DNA of 64,000 nucleotides from Plasticicumulans lactativorans. GTDB taxonomy: Bacteria > Pseudomonadota > Gammaproteobacteria > Competibacterales > Competibacteraceae. The translations under genes and the position numbers were made by a program. Positions 29,871-38,436 of this stretch are shown here, one piece after another. The notes beneath the pieces were generated by a model. That model worked only from the letters and a program-made list of their open reading frames with translations. It was not told the origin of the DNA and did no database searches. The stretch's first letter is position 1, and the number at the start of each line of letters is the position of its first letter. Location of the stretch: positions 62,001 to 126,000 of the forward strand of contig NZ_SLWY01000012.1 of the NCBI RefSeq assembly GCF_004341245.1, given 5' to 3'.

Positions 29871-31274
29871 ATGACCAACGCCGAACTGATCGCCCGTGAC
29901 CTCGCCGTGCTCTGGCACCCGTGCACGCAGATGAAGGACCACGAATGGCTGCCGCTGGTGCCGATCGCGCGCGGCGAGGGCGTGTGGCTGTACGACTGCG
30001 ACGGCAAGCGCTACCTCGACGCCATCAGCTCGTGGTGGACCAACCTGTTCGGCCATGCCCACCCGCGCATCAACGCCGCGCTGAAGGACCAGCTCGACCG
30101 CCTCGAGCACGTGATCCTCGCCGGCTTCTCGCACGAGCCGATCGTCGCGCTGTCGGAAAAGCTCGTCGCCCGCGCACCGCACGGGCTGGCGCGCGCGTTC
30201 TGGTGCGACAACGGCTCGAGCGCGATCGAGGCGGCGCTGAAGATGAGCTTCCACTACTGGCTGAACGTCAGCGGCCGGCCCGACAAGCGCCGCTTCGTCA
30301 CCCTCGCCAACAGCTACCACGGCGAGACCCTGGGCGCGCTCGCGGTCGGCGACGTGCGCCTGTTCAAGGAGACCTACGCGCCGCTGATCCACGACGCGAT
30401 CACCGTGCCCTCGCCCGACGCCTACCTCGCGGCCCCCGGCGAGAGTGCCGTCGACGTCGCCCGCCGTGCCGCCGCCGCGCTCGAAGCCGTGCTCGCCACG
30501 CACAGCGAGGACATCGCCGCGCTGATCGTCGAGCCGCTGGTGCAGTGCGCCGGCGGCATGCGCATGCACCACCCCGAGTACCTGCGCCTCGCCCGCGCCG
30601 CCTGCGACCGCTTCGGCGTGCACCTGATCGCCGACGAGATCGCGGTCGGCTTCGGCCGCACCGGCACGCTGTTCGCGTGCGAGCAGGCCGGGATCACGCC
30701 CGACTTCCTGTGCCTGTCGAAGGGCCTGACCGGCGGCTACCTGCCGATGAGCGTGGTGCTGACGCGCGAGGACGTGTACCAGGCCTTCTACGACGACTAC
30801 GAGACGCTCAAGGCCTTCCTGCACTCGCACAGCTACACCGGCAACGCGCTCGCCGCGCGCGCCGCGCTCGCCACGCTGGCGCTGTTCGACGACGACGAGG
30901 TGCTCGCCCGCAACCGCCGCCTCGCCACGCACATGGGCCGCGCCGCCGCGCCGCTGCGCGAGCACCCGCACGTCGCCGACGTGCGCCAGACCGGCATGAT
31001 CCTGGCGATCGAGATGGTGCGCGACAAGGCCACGCGCGAGCCCTACCCGTGGCAGGAGCGGCGCGGCCTCGCCGTCTACCGCCACGCGCTCATGCGCGGC
31101 GCGCTGCTGCGCCCGCTCGGCAACGTGATCTACTTCATGCCGCCGTACGTGATCACCGAGGAGCAGATCGACTTCATGGTCGAGGTCGCGCGCGAGGGCA
31201 TCGAGATCGCCACGCTCGACCCCGCCCCGTTCGGCGACGTGCCGGCGGCGGGGCGGATCGGCTGGATGGCGTGA
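29871..31274 (+). CDS. bioA: Adenosylmethionine-8-amino-7-oxononanoate transaminase
   Basis: A 467-residue class-III PLP aminotransferase in biotin synthesis, which uses SAM as the amino donor to make 7,8-diaminopelargonate. BioA features: the N-terminal LWHPCTQM, ISSWWTNLFGHAHPRIN, the PLP-contact DNGSSAIEAALKM, NSYHGETLGALAVGD, DEIAVGFGRTG, and the Schiff-base Lys284 in LCLSKGLTGGYLPM. The C-terminus with VIYFMPPYVITEEQID also matches. No other biotin genes lie beside it, so bioF/D/B must be elsewhere. Confidence 0.96.
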   Translation: MTNAELIARDLAVLWHPCTQMKDHEWLPLVPIARGEGVWLYDCDGKRYLDAISSWWTNLFGHAHPRINAALKDQLDRLEHVILAGFSHEPIVALSEKLVARAPHGLARAFWCDNGSSAIEAALKMSFHYWLNVSGRPDKRRFVTLANSYHGETLGALAVGDVRLFKETYAPLIHDAITVPSPDAYLAAPGESAVDVARRAAAALEAVLATHSEDIAALIVEPLVQCAGGMRMHHPEYLRLARAACDRFGVHLIADEIAVGFGRTGTLFACEQAGITPDFLCLSKGLTGGYLPMSVVLTREDVYQAFYDDYETLKAFLHSHSYTGNALAARAALATLALFDDDEVLARNRRLATHMGRAAAPLREHPHVADVRQTGMILAIEMVRDKATREPYPWQERRGLAVYRHALMRGALLRPLGNVIYFMPPYVITEEQIDFMVEVAREGIEIATLDPAPFGDVPAAGRIGWMA

Positions 31275-31340
31275 GCGCCGCGGCACGCGCCGGCGCCACG
31301 GTCTAGCCTGATGGGTATGGATCGGGCAGGGGGGGACGCG

Positions 31341-32099
31341 ATGATGCGCCGGACGGCAGTGGTGTGGTGGCTCTGGTGTTTCGTCCTCGTGCTGCTGGGG
31401 CTCGCGGGCTGCGCCTCGTCGGGGCCGGCCCGGGGGCGGCCCAGCGTGATGACGCAGCGCCCCGGCAGCAAGCTCGCGGACAGCTTCGCGGTCGGCGGCA
31501 AGCTCGTGTACCTGCCCCCCGGCGACTGGACGCTGGTCGCCGCCGAGCAGCACAGCACCGAGTACGTCGCCTACGGCGGCGAGTCCGGGCCATCGTTCGA
31601 CCTGGTCCACGTCGCCGAGGTCACAGCCGGGCGCCTGAACCGCGGTGTGCGGGTCGCCGCCACCGAGGCCACCGGAACCGGCATCAACTGGCTCGACGAG
31701 CCGTGCAAGGGCGACGAGGGCCTGTTCCGGCTCGACCACCGCCGCTCCTTCCGCAACCAGTCCTGTATCGACATCCGCAGCCACAGCAGCGGTGCCGGCG
31801 CGCGCGCGGGCGGCGTGCACATCCCCAGCGACATGATCACGGTGGCGTTCACCCGCTACGGCATGTCGGACCTGCTGGTGGTGAACTACGACTTCAACCC
31901 GGAAGCCTACGGCTTCGCCGACGCCGCGGGCGCCGCGTGGACGCCCGAGCAGGTCCGTCGCGACCCGCGCAAGGCGGCGTTCATCGAGGCGCTGAAGGCC
32001 TGGGCGACGGCGGCACTGCCGTGGGTCGAGTACGGCTATGACGGCGAATCCGAACCGACGACGCCGTTCCCGCCGGCACCGCAGCCGGCGCACTCCTGA
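31341..32099 (+). CDS. Lipoprotein of a tandem duplicate pair (copy 1)
   Basis: A 252-residue lipoprotein. ATG 31341 is chosen over upstream in-frame ATGs because AGGGGGGG lies 7 nt before it. Signal VVWWLWCFVLVLLGLAGC ends in an LAGC lipobox. Conserved elements shared with the next gene: VYLPPGDWTL, a DEPCKGDEGLF cysteine block, RRSFRNQSC, FTRYGMSDLLVV, and AWTPEQVRRDPRKAAF. Two Cys in these blocks (in DEPC and NQSC) are kept in both copies and may pair. I do not recognise the family; it is probably a periplasmic or outer-membrane envelope protein. Confidence 0.82.
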   Translation: MMRRTAVVWWLWCFVLVLLGLAGCASSGPARGRPSVMTQRPGSKLADSFAVGGKLVYLPPGDWTLVAAEQHSTEYVAYGGESGPSFDLVHVAEVTAGRLNRGVRVAATEATGTGINWLDEPCKGDEGLFRLDHRRSFRNQSCIDIRSHSSGAGARAGGVHIPSDMITVAFTRYGMSDLLVVNYDFNPEAYGFADAAGAAWTPEQVRRDPRKAAFIEALKAWATAALPWVEYGYDGESEPTTPFPPAPQPAHS

Positions 32100-32149
32100 G
32101 CGCCGCGCCAGCGCAGTCCGCCGAGCGAACGTGGCGAGGAGGTTCGAAC

Positions 32150-32917
32150 ATGCACCGGACGGTGGCGGTCGGGCTCGGCGGCGCGCTCGGCGTGCTGCTG
32201 GGGCTTGCGGGCTGCACCGCGCCGGGGCCGGGGGCCGGGCGGCCGAGCCTGCACACGCTGCCGCTCGCCAGCCGCATCAGCGGCAGCTTCGCGCTCGGCG
32301 AGCGGCGCGTCTACCTGCCGCCCGGCGACTGGCGGCTGCTCGCCAGCCGTGAGACCACCCTCACCTTCATCGCCGACGCCCTCGAACCGGGGCCGTCGCT
32401 CGGCGCGGTCTACGTCGGCGAGTTCACCGCGGGGCGCCTGAGCCGCGGCGTCAAGGCGGTCGCCTCGCTGTACGGCGAGCCGGGCATCCAGTGGAACGAC
32501 GAACCGTGCCGCGGCGACGACGGCCTGTTCAAGCTCGACCGGCGCCGCTCCTTCCGCAACCAGTCCTGCCTCGAGATCCGCAGCCGCGCGCCGGCGCTCA
32601 CCGAGCTCAGCGGCCCGCGCGCACCCGCCGCGGTGCTCGCGGTGACCTTCACGCGCTACGACACCACCGCGCTGCTGGTCGCGCGCTACGAGTTCAACCC
32701 CGAAGCCTTCGGCTTCCCCGACGCCGCGGGCGCCGCGTGGACCCCCGGGCAGGTCCGCCGCGACCCGCGCAAGGCGGCCTTCGTCGAGGCGCTGACGGCC
32801 TGGGCGACGGCGGCACTGCCGTGGTTCGAGTACGGCTACGACGGCGCCGCGGTGCCGACGACGCCGTTCCCGCCGCCGCCGCGCCCCGGCCGCGCGCCGG
32901 CGGCGGCCGGTGCCTGA
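32150..32917 (+). CDS. Lipoprotein of a tandem duplicate pair (copy 2)
   Basis: A 255-residue paralogue of the preceding gene, 50 bp downstream. Signal VGLGGALGVLLGLAGC with an LAGC lipobox. It keeps VYLPPGDWRLLA, NDEPCRGDDGLFKLDRRRSF, FRNQSCLEIRS, and the C-terminal block AWTPGQVRRDPRKAAFVEAL. The C-terminal third is also nearly the same at DNA level, so the duplication is fairly recent or maintained by gene conversion. The tails differ (proline- and alanine-rich here). Gene order and direction suggest a shared transcript. Confidence 0.85.
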   Translation: MHRTVAVGLGGALGVLLGLAGCTAPGPGAGRPSLHTLPLASRISGSFALGERRVYLPPGDWRLLASRETTLTFIADALEPGPSLGAVYVGEFTAGRLSRGVKAVASLYGEPGIQWNDEPCRGDDGLFKLDRRRSFRNQSCLEIRSRAPALTELSGPRAPAAVLAVTFTRYDTTALLVARYEFNPEAFGFPDAAGAAWTPGQVRRDPRKAAFVEALTAWATAALPWFEYGYDGAAVPTTPFPPPPRPGRAPAAAGA

Positions 32918-32929
32918 GCGGCACCGCGC

Positions 32930-33499
32930 TCACTGCGCGGCGACCGCCGGCGGCTGGTAGTCGGGCACGCGGTTGCGCACCGGCGGCTGCGACTGCAGGA
33001 AGGCGTAGATCGCCTTCAGGTCGTCGTCGCTCATCTTGCCGATCAGCTCCCACGGCATCGGCGGCATGATCGGGCGGCCCACGCCCATGTGCCGGCCGCT
33101 GCGCAGCGCGGCGACGAAGTCCTCCTCGCGCCAGTTGCCGATGCCGGTCTCCTTGTCCGGCGTGAGGTTGGCGGCGTAGCTCACCCCCCACGGCCCGGCG
33201 AAGGCGGTCACGGTGCCCGCGCCGACCCACACCCAGTTGCCGGACAGCGCCGGCGGCGTGCCCATCACCAGGCTTTCCGGGTGCCCGGAGAGGCCGAGGC
33301 TCAGCGCCTTCTCGGGCCCCTTCGGCCCCATCACCGTCGGCATGTGGCAGTCAACGCAGCCGGAGGTGGTGGCAATGTAGGCGCCGCGGGCGCTCGCCGC
33401 GGCATCGCCGGCGGCGAGCGCCGCGGCGGGCGGCAGGGTGGTGGCGAGCACGGCCGCGGCGAGCGCGGCGCGGACGGAACTGGTGTGGCGAGTGGTCAT
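32930..33499 (-). CDS. Periplasmic c-type cytochrome
   Basis: A 189-residue monoheme cytochrome c. A signal peptide (about 1-30, ALAAAVLATTLPPAAALAAG) sends it to the periplasm; the heme site is CVDCH at about 48-52, and the C-terminal part has Met residues in PIMPPMPWELIG as candidate axial ligand, followed by MSDDDLKAIYAFLQSQPPVRN, the usual final helix. ATG 33499 is chosen because it begins the signal peptide. The gene lies just downstream of, and in the same direction as, the two E1 subunit genes (38 bp gap). Electron donor or acceptor unknown. Confidence 0.9.
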   Translation of the reverse strand: MTTRHTSSVRAALAAAVLATTLPPAAALAAGDAAASARGAYIATTSGCVDCHMPTVMGPKGPEKALSLGLSGHPESLVMGTPPALSGNWVWVGAGTVTAFAGPWGVSYAANLTPDKETGIGNWREEDFVAALRSGRHMGVGRPIMPPMPWELIGKMSDDDLKAIYAFLQSQPPVRNRVPDYQPPAVAAQ

Positions 33500-33537
33500 G
33501 ACGGGGCTCCCGTGGAAGGTGAAAACGCGGCGCGGCA

Positions 33538-34494
33538 TCAGCCGAGCAGCCGCTGCACCGCGGCGACGATGGCGTCGGCCTGCGGGGTGAAGGCCTGTTC
33601 GAGCACGAAGCTCGCGGGGGCCGGGGCGTCGGGGCCGGTGACGCGCACGATCGGCGCCTTCAGCGCGTCGTGCGCCTGCTCGGCCACCAGCGCGGCGATC
33701 TCGGCGCCGACGCCGCAGGGGCGGCTCGCCTCGTGCACCAGCACCAGGCGCCCGGTCTTGCGCACCGAGGCGAGGATCGTCGCCTCGTCGAGCGGCTTCA
33801 GCGTGCGCAGGTCGATCACCTCCGCCGCGCGGCCCTGCTCGGCGAGGGTGCGCGCGGCCTGCTGGCACGCGGCCACGCTCTTGCCGTAGGCGACCAGGGT
33901 CACGTCGTCGCCTTCGCGGCGCACCGCGGCCTGGCCGAGCGGCACGGTGAACTCGCCGGCGGGCACCTCGCCGGGGGTGTGCAGCAGGCCGAGGTCGACG
34001 AAGAACAGCACCGGGTTGTCGTCGCGGATCGCCGTCTTCAGCAGGCCCTTGAAGTCGGCCGCGTCGCTCGGCATCACCACCTTCAGGCCGGGGCTGTGCA
34101 CGAACCAGGCCTCGACGTTGTGGTTGTGCTGCGCGCCGACGCCCCAGCCGCCGCCGGTCATCGCCAGCGTCACCAGCGGGAAGGCGAACTGCCCGCCCGA
34201 CACGTAGCGCAGCTTGCCGGCGCTGTTGACGATCGCGTCCATCGCGTAGCACAGGAACGGCGCGAACAGCAGGTCGACGACCGGGCGCAGCCCGGTGGCC
34301 GCGGCGCCGACCGCGGTGCCGGCGATGATCGCCTCGGCGAGCGGGGTGTTGCGCACGCGCTGGCCGCCGAACTCGTCGCTCAGCGCGCGGCGCTTGGTCG
34401 CCACGCCCTCGCCGAACATCAGCACGGTGGGGTCGCGGCGCATTTCCTCGGCGAGGGCCTGGTCGATCGCCTCATAGGGGGTCAGGGTCAACAT
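33538..34494 (-). CDS. 2-oxoacid dehydrogenase E1 component, beta subunit
   Basis: A 318-residue transketolase-like beta subunit of a thiamine-diphosphate E1 (pyruvate/acetoin/branched-chain type). Visible: the N-terminal LTPYEAIDQALAEEM, GEGVATKRRA, NTPLAEAIIAGTAVGAAATGLRPV, MTGGGWGVGAQHNHN, and the C-terminal VHEASRPCGVGAEIAALV. It partners the alpha subunit encoded 12 bp upstream to form an alpha2-beta2 E1. No E2 or E3 gene is present in the window, so whether the complex is acetoin, pyruvate or branched-chain specific cannot be decided. Confidence 0.92.
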   Translation of the reverse strand: MLTLTPYEAIDQALAEEMRRDPTVLMFGEGVATKRRALSDEFGGQRVRNTPLAEAIIAGTAVGAAATGLRPVVDLLFAPFLCYAMDAIVNSAGKLRYVSGGQFAFPLVTLAMTGGGWGVGAQHNHNVEAWFVHSPGLKVVMPSDAADFKGLLKTAIRDDNPVLFFVDLGLLHTPGEVPAGEFTVPLGQAAVRREGDDVTLVAYGKSVAACQQAARTLAEQGRAAEVIDLRTLKPLDEATILASVRKTGRLVLVHEASRPCGVGAEIAALVAEQAHDALKAPIVRVTGPDAPAPASFVLEQAFTPQADAIVAAVQRLLG

Positions 34495-34506
34495 GGTGGG
34501 CGGGCC

Positions 34507-35469
34507 TCAGGCGTAGACGTTGGCGAGCAATTCCGCCGGATCGGGGTACGGGGACTGGACGGCGAACTCGACGGCCGCGTCGATGCGCGCACGCGCCTCG
34601 GCACCGAGCCGCGCGAAGCCGTCCAGGTCGAGCTGCCCGGCGGCGATCAGCCGCTCGCGGGCGAGCGCGATCGGATCGCGGGCCTGCCAGTGGGCGAGTT
34701 CGCCGGCGTCGACGTGGCTCTGGTCGTCGGGCTCCAGGTGACCGCGGGCACGGTAGGTGCGGGCTTCGAGCAGGAACGGCCGCCCGCTCGCGCGCACCTG
34801 CGCCGCCGCCGCAAGCGCGGCCGCGTGCACCGCCGCCACGTCGTTGCCGTCGACGCTGCGCCCCTCGACGCCGTAGGCGGCGGCGTGCGCGGCGATGCTG
34901 TCGGTCAGCATGGTCTCGCGACGGTGCACGTAGGCCTGCCACTCGTTGTTCTCGCAGACGAAGAGCACCGGCAGGTTCCACACCGAGGCGAGGTTGATCG
35001 ACTCGTGGAAGATGCCCTCGCAGGCCGCGCCGTCGCCGAAGAAGCAGGTGACGATGCCGGGGCGCCCGAGCAGGCTGCGCGCCAGCGCCACGCCCGGGGC
35101 GAGCGAGAGTTCGCCGCCGACGATGGTCGAGGTCAGCACCACCCCGAGCTCCTTCGCCGAGATGTGCAGCGAGCCGCTGCGGCCGCGGCAGTAGCCGGTC
35201 TCGCGGCCCATCACCTCGGCCAGCAGGCGGCCGGGATCGGCGCCGCGCGCCAGCAGGTGACCGGCGCTGCGGTGGTTGGTGAGGATCAGGTCATCGGCGC
35301 CGAGGGCGCTGACGACACCGACCGCCGCGGCCTCCTGGCCGGCGCTCGGGCACGAGGCCGGGAACGGACCGGCGGCGGCGAGGGCCGCGATGCGGTCCTC
35401 GTAGGCGCGCACGAGCAGCATGCGCGCCAGTTGGTCGACAGGGTCGGAGTAGGGATGCGTCGGTTTCAT
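34507..35469 (-). CDS. 2-oxoacid dehydrogenase E1 component, alpha subunit
   Basis: A 320-residue thiamine-diphosphate-binding alpha subunit. The ThDP motif is GDGAACEGIFHESINLASVW followed by NLPVLFVCENN; other family blocks are SAGQEAAAVGVVSAL, TNHRSAGHLLARG, GRSGSLHIS and SVDGNDVAAVHAAALAA. The start at 35469 follows a GC-rich leader. Together with the beta subunit it decarboxylates a 2-oxoacid (or cleaves acetoin) and passes the acyl group to a lipoyl E2 encoded elsewhere. The upstream region carries an inverted repeat that may be an operator. Confidence 0.92.
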   Translation of the reverse strand: MKPTHPYSDPVDQLARMLLVRAYEDRIAALAAAGPFPASCPSAGQEAAAVGVVSALGADDLILTNHRSAGHLLARGADPGRLLAEVMGRETGYCRGRSGSLHISAKELGVVLTSTIVGGELSLAPGVALARSLLGRPGIVTCFFGDGAACEGIFHESINLASVWNLPVLFVCENNEWQAYVHRRETMLTDSIAAHAAAYGVEGRSVDGNDVAAVHAAALAAAAQVRASGRPFLLEARTYRARGHLEPDDQSHVDAGELAHWQARDPIALARERLIAAGQLDLDGFARLGAEARARIDAAVEFAVQSPYPDPAELLANVYA

Positions 35470-35529
35470 CGGGGCCTCGGCGATGTGGGGGCGTTGCCGG
35501 GCCGACTCTGCCGAATTCAGCGAACACTT

Positions 35530-35552
35530 GTAAGCCTTTTTCGGGGGCTTAC
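35530..35552. promoter_or_regulatory. Inverted repeat upstream of the E1 operon
   Basis: GTAAGCC (35530-35536) and GGCTTAC (35546-35552) are exact inverse copies separated by 9 bp, 60-80 bp before the E1-alpha start. Just beyond lie two near-identical 9-mers, CTTAAGAAA (35559) and TTTAAGAAA (35581), 22 bp apart. The AT-rich tract contrasts with its surroundings, as promoters do here. The same 7-mer pair occurs upstream of the phasin gene (42590-42607). Confidence 0.4.
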
Positions 35553-35610
35553 GAATCTCTTAAGAAATGCTGAGGGAAGATTTAAGAAAGCCGCCGGCGG
35601 CGGGCGCGCC

Positions 35611-36960
35611 TTACAGGTCGAGCAGCCGCAGCGGGCGCGTCACGCACAAGCGCAGGCAGCCGCGGCCGGTCTTGAGCAGGCGGATGCAGGCGTCGCGCTC
35701 GTCGAGCCGGCGCTGCAGCAGCACCAGTCGGGCTTCGAGGTTGTCGCTCAGGTCGGGCAGGCCGATGCGCGGGTCGAGCCGCAGTTCCTTGTTGGTGAAG
35801 TCGGTGCGGCCGTGCTCGACGTACTCGCCGAGCAGCGTGCGCAGGATAGCCCCGGCCACGCCCTTGATCAGGTAGTGGCCGTCGAGGAACACGCTGCCGT
35901 TCTCGGCGTAGTAGCGCACGCTCACCACGCCGCCGCCGGTCGCCGGCGCCGCCGCGGCCGGCGGCGGCGGCTCCTCGGCCTCGACGGCCTGCTGCTGCAG
36001 CAGGTGGATCGCCGCGCCGAGCTGCGCGGCGAGCGTGACCAGCGCGTCCTCGTCGTCGTAGCCGAAGCGCGAGTCCTCGGTGCTCTCGACGTAGAGCACG
36101 CCGAGCAGTTGCTGCAGCGCGACGATCGGCACCGCGAGCTGGCTGCGCGCCTGCGGCAGCCCCGGCAGCGGGATCTCGGTCTCCAGCCCGTCGGGCACGC
36201 CGCTGCGGCTCGCGCTGGCGCGCACCCCCTCGCGGATCGTGCGGCCGTAGGCGTACTCGGTGGTCATGTGGCCGATGCGGATCGCCGTGCGCTCGCGCGC
36301 CGCCACGCCGATCACCCCCTGCCCCACCGGGATCTCCGAGCCCACCCCCGACGGCGCGTAGCCGCGGCTCGCCAGCGTGTACAGCTGCCCGCGCGGCGCA
36401 TCGAGCAGCAGCAGCATGCTGTGGTGGATGTCGAACTCGGCTTCGAGCGCGTCGAGCACCGCCTGCAGCAGCGCGTCGAGCCCGCTGCAGCGGTCGAGGC
36501 GCTCGGCGCAGCGGCGCAGCGCGGTCAGCGCGTTGCGCGGCGGTGGCGGGGCCGGCACCGTGTTGCCGGGCTGCGCCTCGATGTCGAGAATGCGGTAGAC
36601 GTCGGCGCCGAGCAGGCGGAACACCCCGCTCATGCCGGTGTGCGAGGCGATGCCGGCGAGCTTGGCCTTCATCTGCTCGAACAGCGGCCCGGCCGACTCG
36701 GTGCGCAGGTAGCGCAGGTGCAGCAGGTAGTTCTCGAGCGTCAGGTGGCTGGTCACCAGCACCTTGGCGTCGGGGTTGGCGAGCACGTTGCGGCGCGTCT
36801 TGTTGAAGAACTGGTACGACAGCGCCACGTGCTCGTGGTCGACGAACTGCACCTGCGACAGGAAGGCGGCGTTCGGCATGCCCTCGGCGTCGAAGGTGGC
36901 GATGGTGCACGGGATCACCCCGTCCAGGCACTCGCGGATCGAATCGATGCGGATCGCCAT
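35611..36960 (-). CDS. PNPOx-fold flavin reductase-like domain fused to GAF
   Basis: A 449-residue fusion. Residues about 10-125 match the pyridoxamine-phosphate-oxidase-like split barrel (IRECLDGVIPCTIATFDAEG, VALSYQFFNKTRRNVLANPDA), which usually binds FMN or a related flavin. Residues about 150-330 form a GAF domain (AEFDIHHSMLLLLDAPRGQ, VGQGVIGVAARERT, QLAVPIVALQQLLGVLYVES). A Pro/Ala linker leads to about 100 C-terminal residues with DFTNKELRLDPRIGLPDLSD, which look like a helical, possibly DNA-binding, region. This suggests a redox- or ligand-sensing regulator. It starts 3 bp after the gene for a free-standing split-barrel protein. Confidence 0.8.
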   Translation of the reverse strand: MAIRIDSIRECLDGVIPCTIATFDAEGMPNAAFLSQVQFVDHEHVALSYQFFNKTRRNVLANPDAKVLVTSHLTLENYLLHLRYLRTESAGPLFEQMKAKLAGIASHTGMSGVFRLLGADVYRILDIEAQPGNTVPAPPPPRNALTALRRCAERLDRCSGLDALLQAVLDALEAEFDIHHSMLLLLDAPRGQLYTLASRGYAPSGVGSEIPVGQGVIGVAARERTAIRIGHMTTEYAYGRTIREGVRASASRSGVPDGLETEIPLPGLPQARSQLAVPIVALQQLLGVLYVESTEDSRFGYDDEDALVTLAAQLGAAIHLLQQQAVEAEEPPPPAAAAPATGGGVVSVRYYAENGSVFLDGHYLIKGVAGAILRTLLGEYVEHGRTDFTNKELRLDPRIGLPDLSDNLEARLVLLQRRLDERDACIRLLKTGRGCLRLCVTRPLRLLDL

Positions 36961-36963
36961 GGC

Positions 36964-37428
36964 TCACAGCGCCAGCGGCGCGCCGGCGTCGGGGCCGGGC
37001 GTCTGCGTATAGGCCTCGCACGGGGTGAACGCGAGCGTCACCACCTGCTCGGGCGGGTAATCGAAACGCGGCCGGACCATGGCTTCGGGGAAACCTTCCG
37101 GTTCCACCTCGAGCACGAAGGCATCGAGCTGGCGCGCGCGGATCGCGGCATCGATCGGCGCGGCCGCGATCGTGCACGCGTCGCGGCCCTTCAGCTGCAG
37201 CGTGCGGTTGGTCGAGGGCTGGCAGAACACCACGGCGATGCGGCCGTTGGCGGCGACGTCGGCGAGCAGCCCGGTCGAGGCCGGCACCGGCACGAACACC
37301 GCCACGCGCTCGCCGACCAGCTTGCAGCCGATCCCGCGCACCACGTGGCAGACGCGCGCCGGGCCGCAGGTCGCCACGCTGATCGCGACCCCGCTCTGGA
37401 TGAAGGTGGCGTGCGCGGCTTCGATCAT
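36964..37428 (-). CDS. Pyridoxamine 5'-phosphate oxidase-like (split-barrel) protein
   Basis: A 154-residue split-barrel protein: FIQSGVAISVATCGPARVCH, GERVAVFVPVPASTGLLADVAANGRIAVVFCQPSTNRTLQLKG, then a C-terminal FDYPPEQVVTLAFTPCEAYTQTPG that matches the end of this family. ATG 37428 is used because GAGG lies about 9 nt before it; a GTG 66 nt upstream would add a twin-arginine-looking tail that is probably not translated. Members bind FMN/F420 or serve as general stress proteins. It is nearly contiguous with the PNPOx-GAF gene, implying one transcript. Confidence 0.8.
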   Translation of the reverse strand: MIEAAHATFIQSGVAISVATCGPARVCHVVRGIGCKLVGERVAVFVPVPASTGLLADVAANGRIAVVFCQPSTNRTLQLKGRDACTIAAAPIDAAIRARQLDAFVLEVEPEGFPEAMVRPRFDYPPEQVVTLAFTPCEAYTQTPGPDAGAPLAL

Positions 37429-37501
37429 CGCCGGATGCCTCGACGGTAGCCCGGTACCCGCCGCGAGTGTGGCAAGAAACGCCCGCCGCCGCACCGGGTG
37501 T

Positions 37502-38323
37502 TCATTCGGCGCCGGGCGGCGCGTCGGCGAGGCGCGCCAGCGCCGCGTACAGCTCGGCGCGGCGATCGGCGAGGTGGGTGTTGCCGCGGCGCGACTCGTC
37601 CAGGAAGGCGCGGTCGAGGTCGGCGAACAGCAGCGTCTCGTCGCGGCCGGCGCGCGCGCGATCGGCGCCGTCGGGGCCGACGATCACGCTGCGCCCGCCG
37701 TAGCGGATCTCGCCTTCGCGGCCGCAGTAGTTGGCGTAGGCGACGTAGAGCTGGTTCTCGTAGGCGCGCGCCGGCACCAGGATGTCGGGCACCACGTCGT
37801 AGGGCAGCATGTTCGCGGTCGGCACCAGCACCGCGTCGGCGCCGGCGAGGGCGAGCCGGCGCACCGTCTCCGGGAACTCCACGTCGTAGCAGATCAGCAG
37901 GCCGAAGCGCCAGCCGCCGAGCTCGAACAGCGGGAAGTCACCGGCGCCGGCGACGAACATGCCGCGGTCGAGCGCACCGTAGAGGTGGGTCTTGCGGTAG
38001 TGGGCGTGCACCGTGCCGTCGGCGCCGATCAGCTGCACGGCGTTGAACACCGTGGCGTCGGCGCGCTCCGGGTAGCCGTAGAGGATCGCCAGCCCGTGCT
38101 CGCGGGCGATCGCCGCCACCGCCTGCGCGCCGGCGCCGTCACGGGGTTCGGCCAGGCGCCGCGCCGCCGCCGCGCCGATCGCGTAGCCCGACAGGTACAT
38201 CTCCGGGCACACCAGCAGCGCGGCGCCGCCCGCCGCCGCCGCGTGCGCCGCCCGGCGCAGACGTTCGAGATTGCCGGGCACGTCCTCCGGGCCCGGCGGG
38301 CACTGCCAGACGGCGAGTCGCAT
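37502..38323 (-). CDS. Carbon-nitrogen hydrolase (nitrilase superfamily)
   Basis: A 273-residue amidohydrolase. All three catalytic residues of the superfamily are present: Glu41 (LLVCPEMYLSG), Lys111 (HYRKTHLYG) and Cys145 (LLICYDVEFPET). It hydrolyses C-N bonds of amides, carbamoyl compounds or ureides; the length and RYGGRSVIVGPDG segment fit the aliphatic-amidase/omega-amidase-like branch, but substrate is unknown. GAGGAG lies 8 nt before ATG 38323. It precedes the two split-barrel genes in the same leftward direction with a 73-bp gap. Confidence 0.92.
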   Translation of the reverse strand: MRLAVWQCPPGPEDVPGNLERLRRAAHAAAAGGAALLVCPEMYLSGYAIGAAAARRLAEPRDGAGAQAVAAIAREHGLAILYGYPERADATVFNAVQLIGADGTVHAHYRKTHLYGALDRGMFVAGAGDFPLFELGGWRFGLLICYDVEFPETVRRLALAGADAVLVPTANMLPYDVVPDILVPARAYENQLYVAYANYCGREGEIRYGGRSVIVGPDGADRARAGRDETLLFADLDRAFLDESRRGNTHLADRRAELYAALARLADAPPGAE

Positions 38324-38436
38324 CGCTGATCTCCTCGGGTGGGCGCGGGCCGGGCCCGCGGCGGGGTTCGCGGCCGGCGCGCGCACCGGCCGGCGTCACC
38401 GCCATCATAGGCCCATTGCGGAGCAGCGCCGCCGCG

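Noticed and set aside
33670-37449. Long plus-strand frame (about 1,260 codons) opposite the E1, PNPOx and GAF genes
   Set aside because: Low-complexity His/Arg/Gln/Gly translation; antisense shadow of real genes with recognised domains.
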